36,215 nucleotides of DNA from Salinicola halophilus (GTDB lineage: Bacteria; Pseudomonadota; Gammaproteobacteria; Pseudomonadales; Halomonadaceae): NCBI RefSeq assembly GCF_003206155.1, contig NZ_PZJV01000009.1, forward strand, positions 1 to 36,215, read 5' to 3'. Positions within the stretch are counted from its first letter, which is position 1. Every line of letters starts with the position of its first letter. A program made the position numbers and the translations under genes. Below, piece after piece: positions 14,718 through 23,503 of this stretch. The notes beneath the pieces were generated by a model. The model searched no databases. It was not told where the DNA came from and saw only the letters and a list, made by a program, of their open reading frames with translations.

Positions 14718-16334
14718 ATGCATAAGGTTCTCAAGGGGTTTGCGCTAACGGCAATGGCTGTCGCGATCAGCGGGGCCGTTCAGGCACAGGAAACGCCCAA
14801 GCCGGGCGGCGAGGTCATCGTCACCTACCAGAACGATGTCGCGACGCTGGATCCGGCCATCGGCTACGACTGGCAGAACTGGTCGATGATCAAGTCGCTC
14901 TTCGACGGCCTGATGGACTATGAGCCGGGTACCACCAACCTGGTGCCGGATCTCGCCGAGCGCTACGAGATCTCCGATGACGGCATGACCTACACCTTCC
15001 ATCTCCGTGAAGGGGTGACGTTTCACAACGATCGTGAAATGACCGCCGCTGACGTCAAGTACTCGCTGGAGCGCACGATCAATCCGCAGACGCAGAGCCC
15101 CGGCGCCGGCTTTTTCTCCTCGATCGTCGGCTTCGATGCGGTGTCCAGCGGCGATGCCACGACGCTGAGTGGGGTCACGACGCCGGACGACTACACCGTC
15201 GAGATCACGCTGAGCGCTCCGGATGCCACCTTCCTGCATCTGATGGCACTCAACTTCGCGTCGGTGGTTCCCAAGGAGGCCGTCGAGGAGTGGGGGCGTG
15301 ACTTCGGCAAGCATCCGGTGGGCACCGGTGCCTTCAAGCTGGACGACTGGGCGCTCGGCCAGCGTCTGACCTTCGTCAAAAACGAGGACTACTACCGCGA
15401 CGGTATCCCCTACATCGATCAGATCGACTTCGAGATCGGTCAGGAACCCAATGTGGCCCTGCTGCGGCTACAGCGTGGCGAGGTCGACATCGCCGGCGAC
15501 GGCATCCCGCCCGCTCAATTCCTGCAGTCGCAACAGGACCCCGAGTTCCAGAAGCTGATGGTCATCGGCGATCAGCTGCACACCGGCTACATGACTCTGA
15601 GCGTTACGATACCGCCGCTGGACAATCTGAAGGTTCGCCAGGCGATTAACATGGCGATTAACAAAGAGCGCATCGTGCGGGTCATCAATGGCCGTGCGGC
15701 GCCGACCAATCAGCCGCTGCCGCCCGCGATGCCGGGCTACGACAGCGATTACGAAGGCCTTTCTTACGACGTGGAACAGGCGCGGGCGCTGCTCGAGGAG
15801 GCCGGTTACGGTGACGGTTTCGAGACCGAACTCTACGTGATGAATACCGATCCGCAGCCGCGCATCGCCCAGGCAATCCAGCAGGATCTATCGCAGATCG
15901 GCATCCAGGCCGAGATCAAGTCGCTGGCCCAGGCGAATGTCATTGCGGCCGGCGGTGAGCAGAGCCAGGCGCCGATGATCTGGTCCGGCGGCATGGCCTG
16001 GATCGCCGACTTCCCCGACCCCTCCAACTTCTGGGGGCCGATCCTGGGCTGCGAGGGTGCCGTGCCGGGCGGCTGGAACTGGGCCTGGTACTGCAACGAG
16101 GAACTCGACGCTCGCGCCGAAGAAGCCAATGCCATGGTCGAGCCGGACCAGCGCGAGGAGCGGGCCAGGATATGGGGTGAGATCTTCACGACCGCGATGG
16201 ACGATGCGCCCTGGGTGCCGATCTTCAACGAGAAACGCTTCACTGTGCATTCGGCGCGAATGGGAGGCGACGACGCCCTCTATGTCGATCCGGTTCACGT
16301 GCCAGTCAACTACGACTACATCTGGGTGAAATGA
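14718..16334 (+). CDS. Solute-binding protein family 5 (DppA/OppA-like)
   Basis: Periplasmic substrate-binding protein feeding the two permeases. The 538-aa precursor has a signal peptide with expected cleavage after VQA (residue 23), and no lipobox Cys, so it is soluble in the periplasm. Family-5 features include LDPAIGYDWQNWSMIKSLFDGL near the N-terminus, the MTYTFHLREGVTFH strand (residues about 92-105), and DNLKVRQAINMAINKERIVR (about 302-321). Length is typical (about 520-540). AAGGAAAAG precedes the start. Its stop overlaps the start of the amidase gene. The ligand is unknown; context argues for amides or short peptides. Confidence 0.93.
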   Translation: MHKVLKGFALTAMAVAISGAVQAQETPKPGGEVIVTYQNDVATLDPAIGYDWQNWSMIKSLFDGLMDYEPGTTNLVPDLAERYEISDDGMTYTFHLREGVTFHNDREMTAADVKYSLERTINPQTQSPGAGFFSSIVGFDAVSSGDATTLSGVTTPDDYTVEITLSAPDATFLHLMALNFASVVPKEAVEEWGRDFGKHPVGTGAFKLDDWALGQRLTFVKNEDYYRDGIPYIDQIDFEIGQEPNVALLRLQRGEVDIAGDGIPPAQFLQSQQDPEFQKLMVIGDQLHTGYMTLSVTIPPLDNLKVRQAINMAINKERIVRVINGRAAPTNQPLPPAMPGYDSDYEGLSYDVEQARALLEEAGYGDGFETELYVMNTDPQPRIAQAIQQDLSQIGIQAEIKSLAQANVIAAGGEQSQAPMIWSGGMAWIADFPDPSNFWGPILGCEGAVPGGWNWAWYCNEELDARAEEANAMVEPDQREERARIWGEIFTTAMDDAPWVPIFNEKRFTVHSARMGGDDALYVDPVHVPVNYDYIWVK

Positions 16335-17281
16335 TGTGTGACAACGGGCTGATCAAGACCATTCATGGTCATCACTCGCATCTGGGTTGGGACAACGCCA
16401 ACACGCCGGTCGCGCACGTCGCGCCCGGCACCACCCTGAACTTCGAGTGCAAGGACTCCGCCGATGGCCACTTCACCGCGAGATCGACCGTGGAGTCAGT
16501 GGCCGCGATACCGTTCGACCGGATCAACCCGGTCACGGGGCCGATCTTCGTCGATGGCGCGGAGCCGGGCGATATCCTGAGCGTCAAGATCGAGGAGTTC
16601 ACCCCGTCCGGCTTCGGCTGGACGGCCAACATTCCCGGCTTCGGCCTGCTGGCGGATCAGTTCGTCACTCCCGCCCTGGCGCTGTGGCAGTACGATACCC
16701 GGACCCTGGCACCGGCGGCGTTCGGCGAGCATGCGCGGGTGCCGCTCAAGCCGTTCGCCGGGACGATCGGCGTCGCGCCCGCGGAATCCGGGACGCACTC
16801 GATCGTTCCACCGCGGCGAGTCGGCGGTAATCTCGATATCCGCGATATCACCGTCGGCTGCACGCTCTATCTGCCAGTGGAGGTGGCGGGGGCACTGTTT
16901 TCGATCGGTGACACTCACGCGGCGCAGGGCGATGGCGAGGTGTGTGGCACCGCACTCGAGAGCGCCATGGACGTCACGCTGACACTGGACGTCATCAAGC
17001 AGACGCCGCTGGCAATGCCCCGCTTTTCGACCCCGGGGCCGGTCACGCGGCATCTCGATGCTGCCGGTTACGAGGTCTTTACCGGGATCGGCAGCGACTT
17101 GATGAGCGGCGCGCGCCAGGCGCTCTCGGGCGCGATCGACTGGCTGGTCAAGACGCGCAATATGCCGGCCGAGCAGGCCTACATGCTCTGTTCGGTCTGC
17201 GGCGACCTGCGCATCAGCGAAATCGTCGATCAGCCCAACTGGGTGGTGTCGTTCTACGTGCCGCGCATCGTCTTCGAGTGA
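16331..17281 (+). CDS. Acetamidase/formamidase family protein
   Basis: A FmdA_AmdA-family hydrolase expected to split a short-chain amide into ammonia and a carboxylate. The 316-aa protein carries the family stretches NPVTGPIFVDGAEPGDILSV (residues about 57-76) and GDTHAAQGDGEVCGTALE (about 194-211), whose acid and histidine residues sit in the metal site of family structures. It is cytoplasmic and without signal peptide. The start overlaps the stop of the binding-protein gene by ATGA (a second ATG follows directly). Being co-transcribed with an AmiC/AmiR pair and an importer suggests that imported amides are deaminated here for nitrogen. Pseudomonas AmiE, by contrast, is a nitrilase-fold enzyme, so the enzyme has been swapped. 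Confidence 0.9.
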   Translation: MMCDNGLIKTIHGHHSHLGWDNANTPVAHVAPGTTLNFECKDSADGHFTARSTVESVAAIPFDRINPVTGPIFVDGAEPGDILSVKIEEFTPSGFGWTANIPGFGLLADQFVTPALALWQYDTRTLAPAAFGEHARVPLKPFAGTIGVAPAESGTHSIVPPRRVGGNLDIRDITVGCTLYLPVEVAGALFSIGDTHAAQGDGEVCGTALESAMDVTLTLDVIKQTPLAMPRFSTPGPVTRHLDAAGYEVFTGIGSDLMSGARQALSGAIDWLVKTRNMPAEQAYMLCSVCGDLRISEIVDQPNWVVSFYVPRIVFE

Positions 17282-17289
17282 GTGACGCC

Positions 17290-19074
17290 ATGAATTCGTC
17301 AAAGCCCCCCCGTAACGCGCCCGTGCTGGCCGTCGAACGGCTGTCGATCGATATCTCACACGGGACAGGCAGCGCGCAGCGGGTCGTCGATGATCTCAGC
17401 TTCAACCTGCAGGCCGGCCGTACGCTCTGCATCGCCGGCGAATCCGGGAGCGGTAAATCGCTCTCGTCGCTGGCGATCATGGGGCTTTTGCCCAAGGTGG
17501 CGCAGCTGCCGAGCGGCGCGATCCTCTATCAGGACCGCGACCTGCTGGGGCTGCCGGACCGCCAGATGTCGCGGCTGCGCGGGCGTGACATCGCGATGAT
17601 CTTCCAGGAACCGATGACCTCGCTCAATCCGCTGATGAGCGTGGGCAAGCAGCTCGAAGAGACGATTCGACGGCACAAGCTGGATGAAGGCGGCGGGGCA
17701 ACACGCCGGGCAAGGGAAATACTCGAGGCGGTACGCATGCCGCACGTCGAGAAACGGCTTCGACAGTACCCCCACGAACTCTCCGGTGGCATGCGCCAGC
17801 GGGTGATGATCGCCATGGCGATGGTCTGTCGGCCCAAGGTGCTGATTGCCGACGAGCCCACCACGGCGCTCGATGTCACCATCCAGGCCCAGATTCTCGA
17901 GCTGATGCGCGAGCTGCAGCAGGAGCTGGGTACGGCGCTGTTGATGATTACGCACGATATGGGCGTGGTCGCCGAGATGGCGGACGACGTGGTGGTCATG
18001 AATCGCGGCGTGGTCGAGGAGCAGGCAGGCGCGCGTGAACTGTTCAGCGCACCGCGCTCCGACTACACGCGCAAGCTACTGGCGGCGGTACCCCGACTCG
18101 GCACCGCTCCCGAACTCGCTTCCCAGGCGCAGCGCCCGCGCGTGCTTGAGGTCGGGGATCTCAATGTTCGCTTTCCAGTGCAGCGCCAGTCGCCATTTGC
18201 CAAGGCGACCGAAGTGCACGCCGTCGAGGGTGTCAGCTTCGCGCTGGGGGCCGGCGAGACCTTGGGGCTAGTGGGTGAAAGCGGCTGCGGCAAGTCGACG
18301 ACCGGCAAGGCGATGATGAACATGCTGGCCTATTCCGGCAGCGTGAAGCTCGACGGCCGCGAGCTCAACGGTCTCAAGGGCGGTGCACTCAAGGCGATTC
18401 GGCGCGAAATCCAGATGATCTTCCAGGATCCCTTTGCGGCGCTCAATCAGCGCAAGACCGTAGGGGAGCTGATCGGCGAGCCACTGCTGGTCCACGGGTT
18501 GGCCGATAGCGCCGGCCGACGCCGGCGTGTTGCCGAGCTGCTGGAGCAGGTCGGCCTGTCAGCCGCCGCCGCCGCACGCTACCCGCACCAGTTTTCCGGC
18601 GGCCAGCGCCAGCGTATCTGCATCGCTCGGGCACTGTCGCTGGAGCCGCGGGTCATCATCGCCGACGAGCCGGTGTCGGCATTGGATGTCTCGGTTCAGG
18701 CACAGGTGCTGGCGCTGATGAAATCGCTGCAGGATCGGCTGGGACTGAGCTATCTGTTCATCTCCCACGATATGGCCGTGGTCGAACAGGTCTGCCACCG
18801 GGTAGCGGTCATGTACTGTGGACAGATCGTCGAGATCGGTAGCTGTCAGCAGGTGCTGCATAATCCACAGCACCCCTATACCCGTCGACTGCTGTCGGCA
18901 GTGCCGATGCCGGATGTCGATCACAAGCGCGACTTCCGCGCCCTGTTACAGGCAAGTGAGGTACCGGATCCCATCAAGCCGCGCGGTCATCAGCCCCCGC
19001 CGCTAGAGTATCTTGAGCCGCAGGCGGGGCATTTTGTGGCGCGCACGGAAGAAGGATCTCTCTCCCTGTACTGA
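17290..19074 (+). CDS. Double ABC ATPase (DppD-DppF fusion, GsiA/YejF-like)
   Basis: Cytoplasmic ATPase that powers the importer; both halves are on one chain of 594 aa. First half: Walker A GESGSGKS (residues about 50-57), signature LSGGMRQRV, Walker B VLIADEPTTALDVT, switch His in MITHDMG. Second half: Walker A GESGCGKST, signature FSGGQRQRI, Walker B VIIADEPVSALDVS, and switch His in LFISHDMA. An oligopeptide C-terminal motif with PLEYLEP ends the protein. I chose ATG 17290, 9 nt after the amidase stop; the open frame upstream is a shadow of the amidase gene. It is the last gene of the ami operon. Confidence 0.93.
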   Translation: MNSSKPPRNAPVLAVERLSIDISHGTGSAQRVVDDLSFNLQAGRTLCIAGESGSGKSLSSLAIMGLLPKVAQLPSGAILYQDRDLLGLPDRQMSRLRGRDIAMIFQEPMTSLNPLMSVGKQLEETIRRHKLDEGGGATRRAREILEAVRMPHVEKRLRQYPHELSGGMRQRVMIAMAMVCRPKVLIADEPTTALDVTIQAQILELMRELQQELGTALLMITHDMGVVAEMADDVVVMNRGVVEEQAGARELFSAPRSDYTRKLLAAVPRLGTAPELASQAQRPRVLEVGDLNVRFPVQRQSPFAKATEVHAVEGVSFALGAGETLGLVGESGCGKSTTGKAMMNMLAYSGSVKLDGRELNGLKGGALKAIRREIQMIFQDPFAALNQRKTVGELIGEPLLVHGLADSAGRRRRVAELLEQVGLSAAAAARYPHQFSGGQRQRICIARALSLEPRVIIADEPVSALDVSVQAQVLALMKSLQDRLGLSYLFISHDMAVVEQVCHRVAVMYCGQIVEIGSCQQVLHNPQHPYTRRLLSAVPMPDVDHKRDFRALLQASEVPDPIKPRGHQPPPLEYLEPQAGHFVARTEEGSLSLY

Positions 19075-19093
19075 GATCGTACCGCGCCCACTG

Positions 19094-20314
19094 TCATCGG
19101 CTGCGCAGTTGCTGGGAGAGCGGGCTTTCACATGCAAGACACACGTCAAGCCCGAGCCAATCGGCGAGCCGATCGAGCGTCTCGGCAAGGGCGGCGACGG
19201 CCGCGTCGTCGAAGGTGGCCTCGGGTTCGGGATGGATCGCCAGCACCGCGAGCGACCCCTCGCGCCGGCGGGCGCGCAGGTCGAGCCGGGCGATCAGCCG
19301 CTCGTGGTGGAGAAACGGCATGACGTAGTAGCCGTAGACGCGCTGGTGCGCCGGTACGTAGAACTCGAGCCGATAGCGAAAGCCGAAGAGGCGCTCGGTG
19401 CGCTCGCGATACCAGATCAGCGAGTCGAACGGGGAGAGCAGGGCGTCGGCCGCCAACCGGCGCGGCACCCGCGGGTTGCCGACGACGTAAGCGGTCTCGC
19501 GCCAGCCCTCGACGCCGACCGGGGTGAGGGTGGCGTCCTCGATCAGCGTGGCGAGAGCGTCGCGGGTCGCTGTCGGGGTCAGTCGGTAGTAGTCGCGCAG
19601 ATCCCGCTCGGTGGCCACACCCATCGCCCGCGCGGCGCGGGTCAATAGCGTGCGGTGCGCCTCCAGCGGCGACGGCGTCGGGGCCTCGATCACGCGGCGC
19701 GGCAGCACCCGCTCGGGCAGGTCGTAGTAACGCTCGAAGCCCACGCGGCGCGCCACCGTCACCTCGCCAGCGGCGAAGAGCCACTCCAGCGCCGTTTTCT
19801 CCTCGCTCCAGTCCCACCACTGCCCGGCCGGCCCTTCGCGGGTAGTGATCGCGCCGGCCCGGATGGCGCCGTCGCGCTCGACGTGTCTCAGCACCTGGCC
19901 GATGAGATCGCGATGCGATTCGCCGAAGCGCGCCAGATGCTTGTAGATACCCAGTCCCTCGCGGGCGCGCTGCATTCGCCAGCGCATCGCCGGATAGAGC
20001 GACAGGGGCATCAGCGAGGCTTCGTGGCCCCAGTGTTCGAACAGCGCACGCTGCCGATTGGTGCTCCAGGCCGCCTCGTCGAGCAACGCCGAGGGGTAGC
20101 CGCCGAGTCGCGCCTGCAGCGGCAGATAGTGCGCGCGGGCCAGCGCGTTGACGGAGTCGATCTGCAGTACGCCGAGCCGCTCGATCAGCCGCCGCAGGTG
20201 CCCGCGGTCGACCCGAGCCGGGGAGCGAGAGGTAAAGCCCTGGGCCTGTAGCGCCAGCCGGCGCGCCTGGGCGAGGCTGAAGCGGCGTTGAACAGCGGGA
20301 GCGATAGCGGACAT
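19094..20314 (-). CDS. YcaQ/AlkX-like winged-helix DNA glycosylase
   Basis: A HTH_42/AlkZ-superfamily protein; characterised E. coli YcaQ unhooks interstrand DNA crosslinks. The 406-aa protein begins MSAIAPAVQRRFSLAQARRLALQAQGF and has the catalytic Q-x-D signature in LGVLQIDSVNALARAHYLPLQARL (Gln51, Asp53). Later features include ALFEHWGHEASLMPL (about residues 88-102) and the C-terminal SPFDSLIWYRERTERLFGFRYRLEFYVP, which are strong family marks. I chose the ATG at 20314; the frame extends upstream to 20560 but that part is Ser/Pro/Arg-rich and overlaps the znuA end. It is convergent with the ami operon (19-nt gap) and stands alone. Confidence 0.88.
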   Translation of the reverse strand: MSAIAPAVQRRFSLAQARRLALQAQGFTSRSPARVDRGHLRRLIERLGVLQIDSVNALARAHYLPLQARLGGYPSALLDEAAWSTNRQRALFEHWGHEASLMPLSLYPAMRWRMQRAREGLGIYKHLARFGESHRDLIGQVLRHVERDGAIRAGAITTREGPAGQWWDWSEEKTALEWLFAAGEVTVARRVGFERYYDLPERVLPRRVIEAPTPSPLEAHRTLLTRAARAMGVATERDLRDYYRLTPTATRDALATLIEDATLTPVGVEGWRETAYVVGNPRVPRRLAADALLSPFDSLIWYRERTERLFGFRYRLEFYVPAHQRVYGYYVMPFLHHERLIARLDLRARRREGSLAVLAIHPEPEATFDDAAVAALAETLDRLADWLGLDVCLACESPLSQQLRSR

Positions 20315-20362
20315 CGGCGACACACGGTAGCGGAAACGGTGCGCGAAGTGTCGTCGACGGGA

Positions 20363-20394
20363 GGCGCTGGGGCAACGACGGTTGCCCCAGCGCC
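20363..20394 (-). terminator. Hairpin downstream of znuA
   Basis: GGCGCTGGGGCAAC and GTTGCCCCAGCGCC form a perfect 14-bp stem with a 4-nt loop. It lies 66 nt past the znuA stop and before the next minus-strand gene. No U-tract is seen on the minus strand. Confidence 0.65.
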
Positions 20395-20459
20395 ATGAAT
20401 CGGGCGCCGGCAGCGATGACGCCGCCGGCAGGGAAGGGCAAATCGGAGGAGACGACCGA

Positions 20460-21557
20460 TTACGGCGTGTCGGCGTCCTGAAGCGCTTCGACGATGGTGT
20501 CGACGTTGTGCTGGAACATGCCGAGATAGGTGCTGCCTTCGCCCTCCTCGGTGAGTGCATCGGCGTAGAGCTCGCCGCCGATCGCCACGCCGGTCTCCTC
20601 GTGGAGCTGGTTGATCAGCGCCGGGTTCGCCATGTTCTCGAGGAACAGCGCCCGCGCGTGGCTCTCGTCGATCTGCTGGATCAGCTCGCCCATGTCGCTC
20701 GCGCTCGGCTCGGCCAGCGTGCTCAGGCCGACGGGGGAAAGCATCGTCAGCCCGTAGGCATCGGCGAAGTACCCGAACGCCTCGTGAGAGGTGATGATCA
20801 TCCGCTGATCTTCGGGAATCCGCGACAGCCGCTCGCGGGCGGATTCGTCGAGCGCTTCCATCTCGTCGAGGTACGTCTCGGCGTTGTCGCGATAGTCCTC
20901 GGCGTTGTCCGGATCGGCGTCGATCAGCGCATCGCGAATGTTGCGAACGTACTGCTCGCCGTTGGCGAGGCTCTGCCAGGCGTGCGGGTCGGTGCCGCCG
21001 TGATGGTGGTGGCCGCCTCCATGGTCATGGCCGGCATCACCGTGTTCATGGCCGTGGCCGTCGTGGTCATGGCTGTCGCCGTGGTCGTGGCCATGGCTGT
21101 CACCGTGATCATGATCGTGGCCATTGCCGCCGTGGTCATGAGCGTCGCCATGGTCGTGCTCGTCGCCGCCGTGCCCGTGATCGTGCTCGCCGTCGAACGC
21201 CAGCGTCTCGATCCCGTCGCTGGCGACGACCACGTCGCCCTCGTAGCCACTGGCTTCGACCAGCCGGTCGATCCAGCCTTCGAACTGCAGGCCGTTGACC
21301 ACCACCAGCTCTGCGTCTGCCAGCGACTGGGCGTCGGCGGGCTTGGGCGAGAACGAATGGGCGTCGCCGTTGGGGCCGACCAAGGAGGTCACCGCGACGT
21401 GATCGCCGCCCACCGTGGAGATCATGTCGTCGAGAATGCTGAAGCTGGTGACCACCTTCAGCGGCGTCTGGGCGCTGGCAGCGCCAACGACGCCGAGGCT
21501 CAGGGTGGCGAGCATCAGACTCTTGAGCGCTACGCCGGCAATCGGGGAACGAGACAT
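20460..21557 (-). CDS. znuA: ZnuA zinc-binding periplasmic protein
   Basis: Captures Zn(II) in the periplasm and delivers it to ZnuB. The 365-aa precursor has a signal peptide (cleavage after ASA near residue 29) and the cluster-9 binding-protein fold: VVTSFSILDDMISTVGG, GPNGDAHSFSPKPAD (ligand His67), DPHAWQS (His192) and TSHEAFGYFADAYGL (third His). A charged insertion at residues about 125-187 contains 24 histidines with Asp and Gly, far larger than usual. AAGGAAA lies upstream of the ATG. It is the distal gene of the operon, 81 nt after znuB. It could bind other divalent metals, but the Zur site argues for zinc. Confidence 0.95.
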   Translation of the reverse strand: MSRSPIAGVALKSLMLATLSLGVVGAASAQTPLKVVTSFSILDDMISTVGGDHVAVTSLVGPNGDAHSFSPKPADAQSLADAELVVVNGLQFEGWIDRLVEASGYEGDVVVASDGIETLAFDGEHDHGHGGDEHDHGDAHDHGGNGHDHDHGDSHGHDHGDSHDHDGHGHEHGDAGHDHGGGHHHHGGTDPHAWQSLANGEQYVRNIRDALIDADPDNAEDYRDNAETYLDEMEALDESARERLSRIPEDQRMIITSHEAFGYFADAYGLTMLSPVGLSTLAEPSASDMGELIQQIDESHARALFLENMANPALINQLHEETGVAIGGELYADALTEEGEGSTYLGMFQHNVDTIVEALQDADTP

Positions 21558-21638
21558 CGAGATTTCCTTTTCAGGGGAGCAGTGGGCGCGTTTAGGAGAG
21601 TAGTGGGCGCTGGACGGCGCGGGCGTTGCCTATGACGT

Positions 21639-22523
21639 TCAACCGTGAGCATCCGCCGGCAGTACCGGTTCTACCCGCCGCCGCCAGCGGGCGAAGACGC
21701 TGTGGTAGCGGCCGAACAGGGCGGAGAGTAGATAGACCACTCCCGCCAGCAGAATGATGCAGGGCCCGGAGGGCAGGCCGGCGTGGTAGGAGAGCAGCAA
21801 GCCGCCCACGCTCGAGAAGATACCGATGGCGATCGCCAGCCCCATCAGCCCCTCGATGCGCTTCGACCAGAACCGCGCCGCCGTCGCCGGCAGCATCATC
21901 AGCCCTACCGCCATCAGCGTGCCCAAGGTCTGAAAGCCGGCGGTGAGGTTGAGCACCATCAGCCCCAGAAAGAGCGCGTGGACCGCACTGCCGCGAACGC
22001 CCTGACCGCGCAGAAAGAGCGGGTCGAGGCACTCGACGACGAGAATTCGAAAGATCGCCGCCAGCGTCAGCAGCGTGGCGCTGGAGACGCCGACGATGAG
22101 CCACAGCGCAGTGCTGTCGACGGCGAGAATCGAGCCGAACAGCACGTGGGTGAGATCGACGCTGGAGCCGCGTAGCGAGATCAGCATCACCCCCGCGGCC
22201 AGCGAGATGAGATAGAAACTCGCGATCGCCGAGTCCTCGCGGTGGCCCGTCAGACGGGAGACGCCGCCGGCGAGGCCGGCGACCACCAGCCCGGCGATCA
22301 GTCCGCCCACGCTCATCGCCGGCAGCGAAAACCCCGCCATGAGAAAGCCGATGGCGACCCCCGGCAGCACCGCGTGCGCCATGGCGTCGCCGACCAGGCT
22401 CATGCCGCGCAGCGTGAGAAAGACCCCCAGCGGCGGGGCAACCAGCGACAGCGCGAGCCCGGCGACCAGCGCGCGGCGCATGAAACCGAAATCGGTCAGC
22501 GGAGAGATGAACCAGTCGATCAT
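21639..22523 (-). CDS. znuB: ZnuB zinc ABC transporter permease
   Basis: Inner-membrane permease of the ABC-3 family. The 294-aa protein has about eight hydrophobic segments; family stretches include PPLGVFLTLRGMSLVGDAMAHAVLPGVA (residues about 30-57) and VGLMMLPATAARFWSKRIEGLMGLA (about 206-230). Its ATG overlaps the znuC stop (ATGA) on the minus strand, so translation is coupled. It forms the channel for ZnuA-delivered zinc with ZnuC as ATPase. Confidence 0.94.
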   Translation of the reverse strand: MIDWFISPLTDFGFMRRALVAGLALSLVAPPLGVFLTLRGMSLVGDAMAHAVLPGVAIGFLMAGFSLPAMSVGGLIAGLVVAGLAGGVSRLTGHREDSAIASFYLISLAAGVMLISLRGSSVDLTHVLFGSILAVDSTALWLIVGVSSATLLTLAAIFRILVVECLDPLFLRGQGVRGSAVHALFLGLMVLNLTAGFQTLGTLMAVGLMMLPATAARFWSKRIEGLMGLAIAIGIFSSVGGLLLSYHAGLPSGPCIILLAGVVYLLSALFGRYHSVFARWRRRVEPVLPADAHG

Positions 22524-23260
22524 GCCGGTCGCTCGTTAACAGAATGAGAGTGAATGCTGGCGTCGGCCGTCGCGTGATTCGACAGCGTGGCGCCGCTCGC
22601 CGCGTCGAGCGACGACGGCGCGACCCAGGTCGCCCGGCCGCGGTCGAGCCACAGCACCCGATCCGCCAGGCGGCGCATCTGGTCGTGGTCGTGCAGCACG
22701 ATGATTATCGACACGCCCTCGGCGGCCATGTCGCGCAGCACCTCGATCAGGATGTCCACCGTGGCGGCGTCGACGTTGGCGAACGGCTCGTCGAGCATCA
22801 GTAGCTGTGCCTTCTGCATCAGCGTGCGGCCGAGCAGTGCGCGCTGGCGCTGACCGCCGGAGAGTTCGCCCAGCGGGCGGTGCTCGAAGGCCTGCAGGCC
22901 GAGGCGCTGCATGACCGCCTGGCCGCGCCGGTACTCCTCCGGCCCGTAGCGCTTGAAGCTGCCATGGGTCGGCCAGCAGCCGGTCAGTACCAGCTCCTCG
23001 ACGCTCATGGGGAAGGTGAGGTCAAGCGCCAGCTGCTGCGGCAGCCAGGCGCGACGATCGCTCGGCACGCCGCAGTGGATGCGCCCGCGGATCGGTTTTA
23101 GCACCCCCATGATGGCCTGCACCAGCGTGCTCTTGCCGGCACCATTCGGCCCCACCAGCGCGGTAATGCTACCCGGCGCGAACGTCCCCTCGACGTTCTC
23201 GAGCACCATGCGGTTGCCCTGGGCGAGAGAGACGGCTTCGAGTGTGAGAATCGGCTCCAT
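22520..23260 (-). CDS. znuC: ZnuC zinc ABC transporter ATPase
   Basis: Cytoplasmic ATPase of the zinc importer. The 246-aa protein has Walker A GPNGAGKST (residues about 37-45), signature LSGGQRQRALLGRTL, Walker B LLMLDEPFANVDA and switch region IIIVLHDHDQMRRLADRV. Its C-terminus carries several His (NHATADASIHSHS), as is common in ZnuC. It starts 3 nt after the small His-rich ORF and overlaps znuB. Confidence 0.95.
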   Translation of the reverse strand: MEPILTLEAVSLAQGNRMVLENVEGTFAPGSITALVGPNGAGKSTLVQAIMGVLKPIRGRIHCGVPSDRRAWLPQQLALDLTFPMSVEELVLTGCWPTHGSFKRYGPEEYRRGQAVMQRLGLQAFEHRPLGELSGGQRQRALLGRTLMQKAQLLMLDEPFANVDAATVDILIEVLRDMAAEGVSIIIVLHDHDQMRRLADRVLWLDRGRATWVAPSSLDAASGATLSNHATADASIHSHSVNERPA

Positions 23261-23263
23261 GGC

Positions 23264-23410
23264 TCAGCCCAGCAGCCCGCCGGCCCACGCCGCCGTCAGC
23301 CACAGCGCGAGCAGCGGCAACAGTGCCAGCAGCATCCGCCGCCCGGCCCCCAGAGACATGAGAGAGAAATGACACGGCCCGTCGGGGCGGTGGCGATGAC
23401 GATGTGACAT
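23264..23410 (-). CDS. Small His-rich single-pass membrane protein, first gene of znu operon
   Basis: A 48-aa protein with no recognised family. It begins MSHRHRHRPDGPCHFSLM (alternating His/Arg, then Cys-His) and ends with one predicted membrane helix rich in Leu and Ala (about residues 29-47). The ATG at 23410 has AAGAGG 8 nt upstream, and the stop is 3 nt before the znuC start, so it is almost certainly translated and coupled to znuC. The Zur box lies just upstream. The His-rich end suggests zinc binding, but any role (pump accessory, zinc buffer, or leader for coupling) is inference. A longer frame from 23503 would run through the Zur box and is unlikely. Confidence 0.7.
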   Translation of the reverse strand: MSHRHRHRPDGPCHFSLMSLGAGRRMLLALLPLLALWLTAAWAGGLLG

Positions 23411-23438
23411 GAAAGCAGCCTCTTGATCGGCCGCAAAG

Positions 23439-23451
23439 GTTATAACATAAC
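23439..23451 (-). promoter_or_regulatory. Zur box upstream of the znu operon
   Basis: GTTATAACATAAC is a near-perfect palindrome and matches the E. coli-type Zur core GTTATAnTATAAC at all fixed positions but one. It lies 29-41 nt upstream of the small ORF start, overlapping a TATAAC -10 candidate on the minus strand. Repression when zinc is plentiful is expected. Confidence 0.8.
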
Positions 23452-23503
23452 AAATGAGGAGGGAAGAGGGCGTGCTTGCCTTCGACTTGCGCTGTCTGCT
23501 CAC

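Noticed and set aside
20382-21635. Plus-strand frame of 417 codons opposite znuA
   Set aside because: Its odd Val/Met/Ala repeats are simply the complement of the His-Asp-Gly repeats in znuA; no ribosome site.
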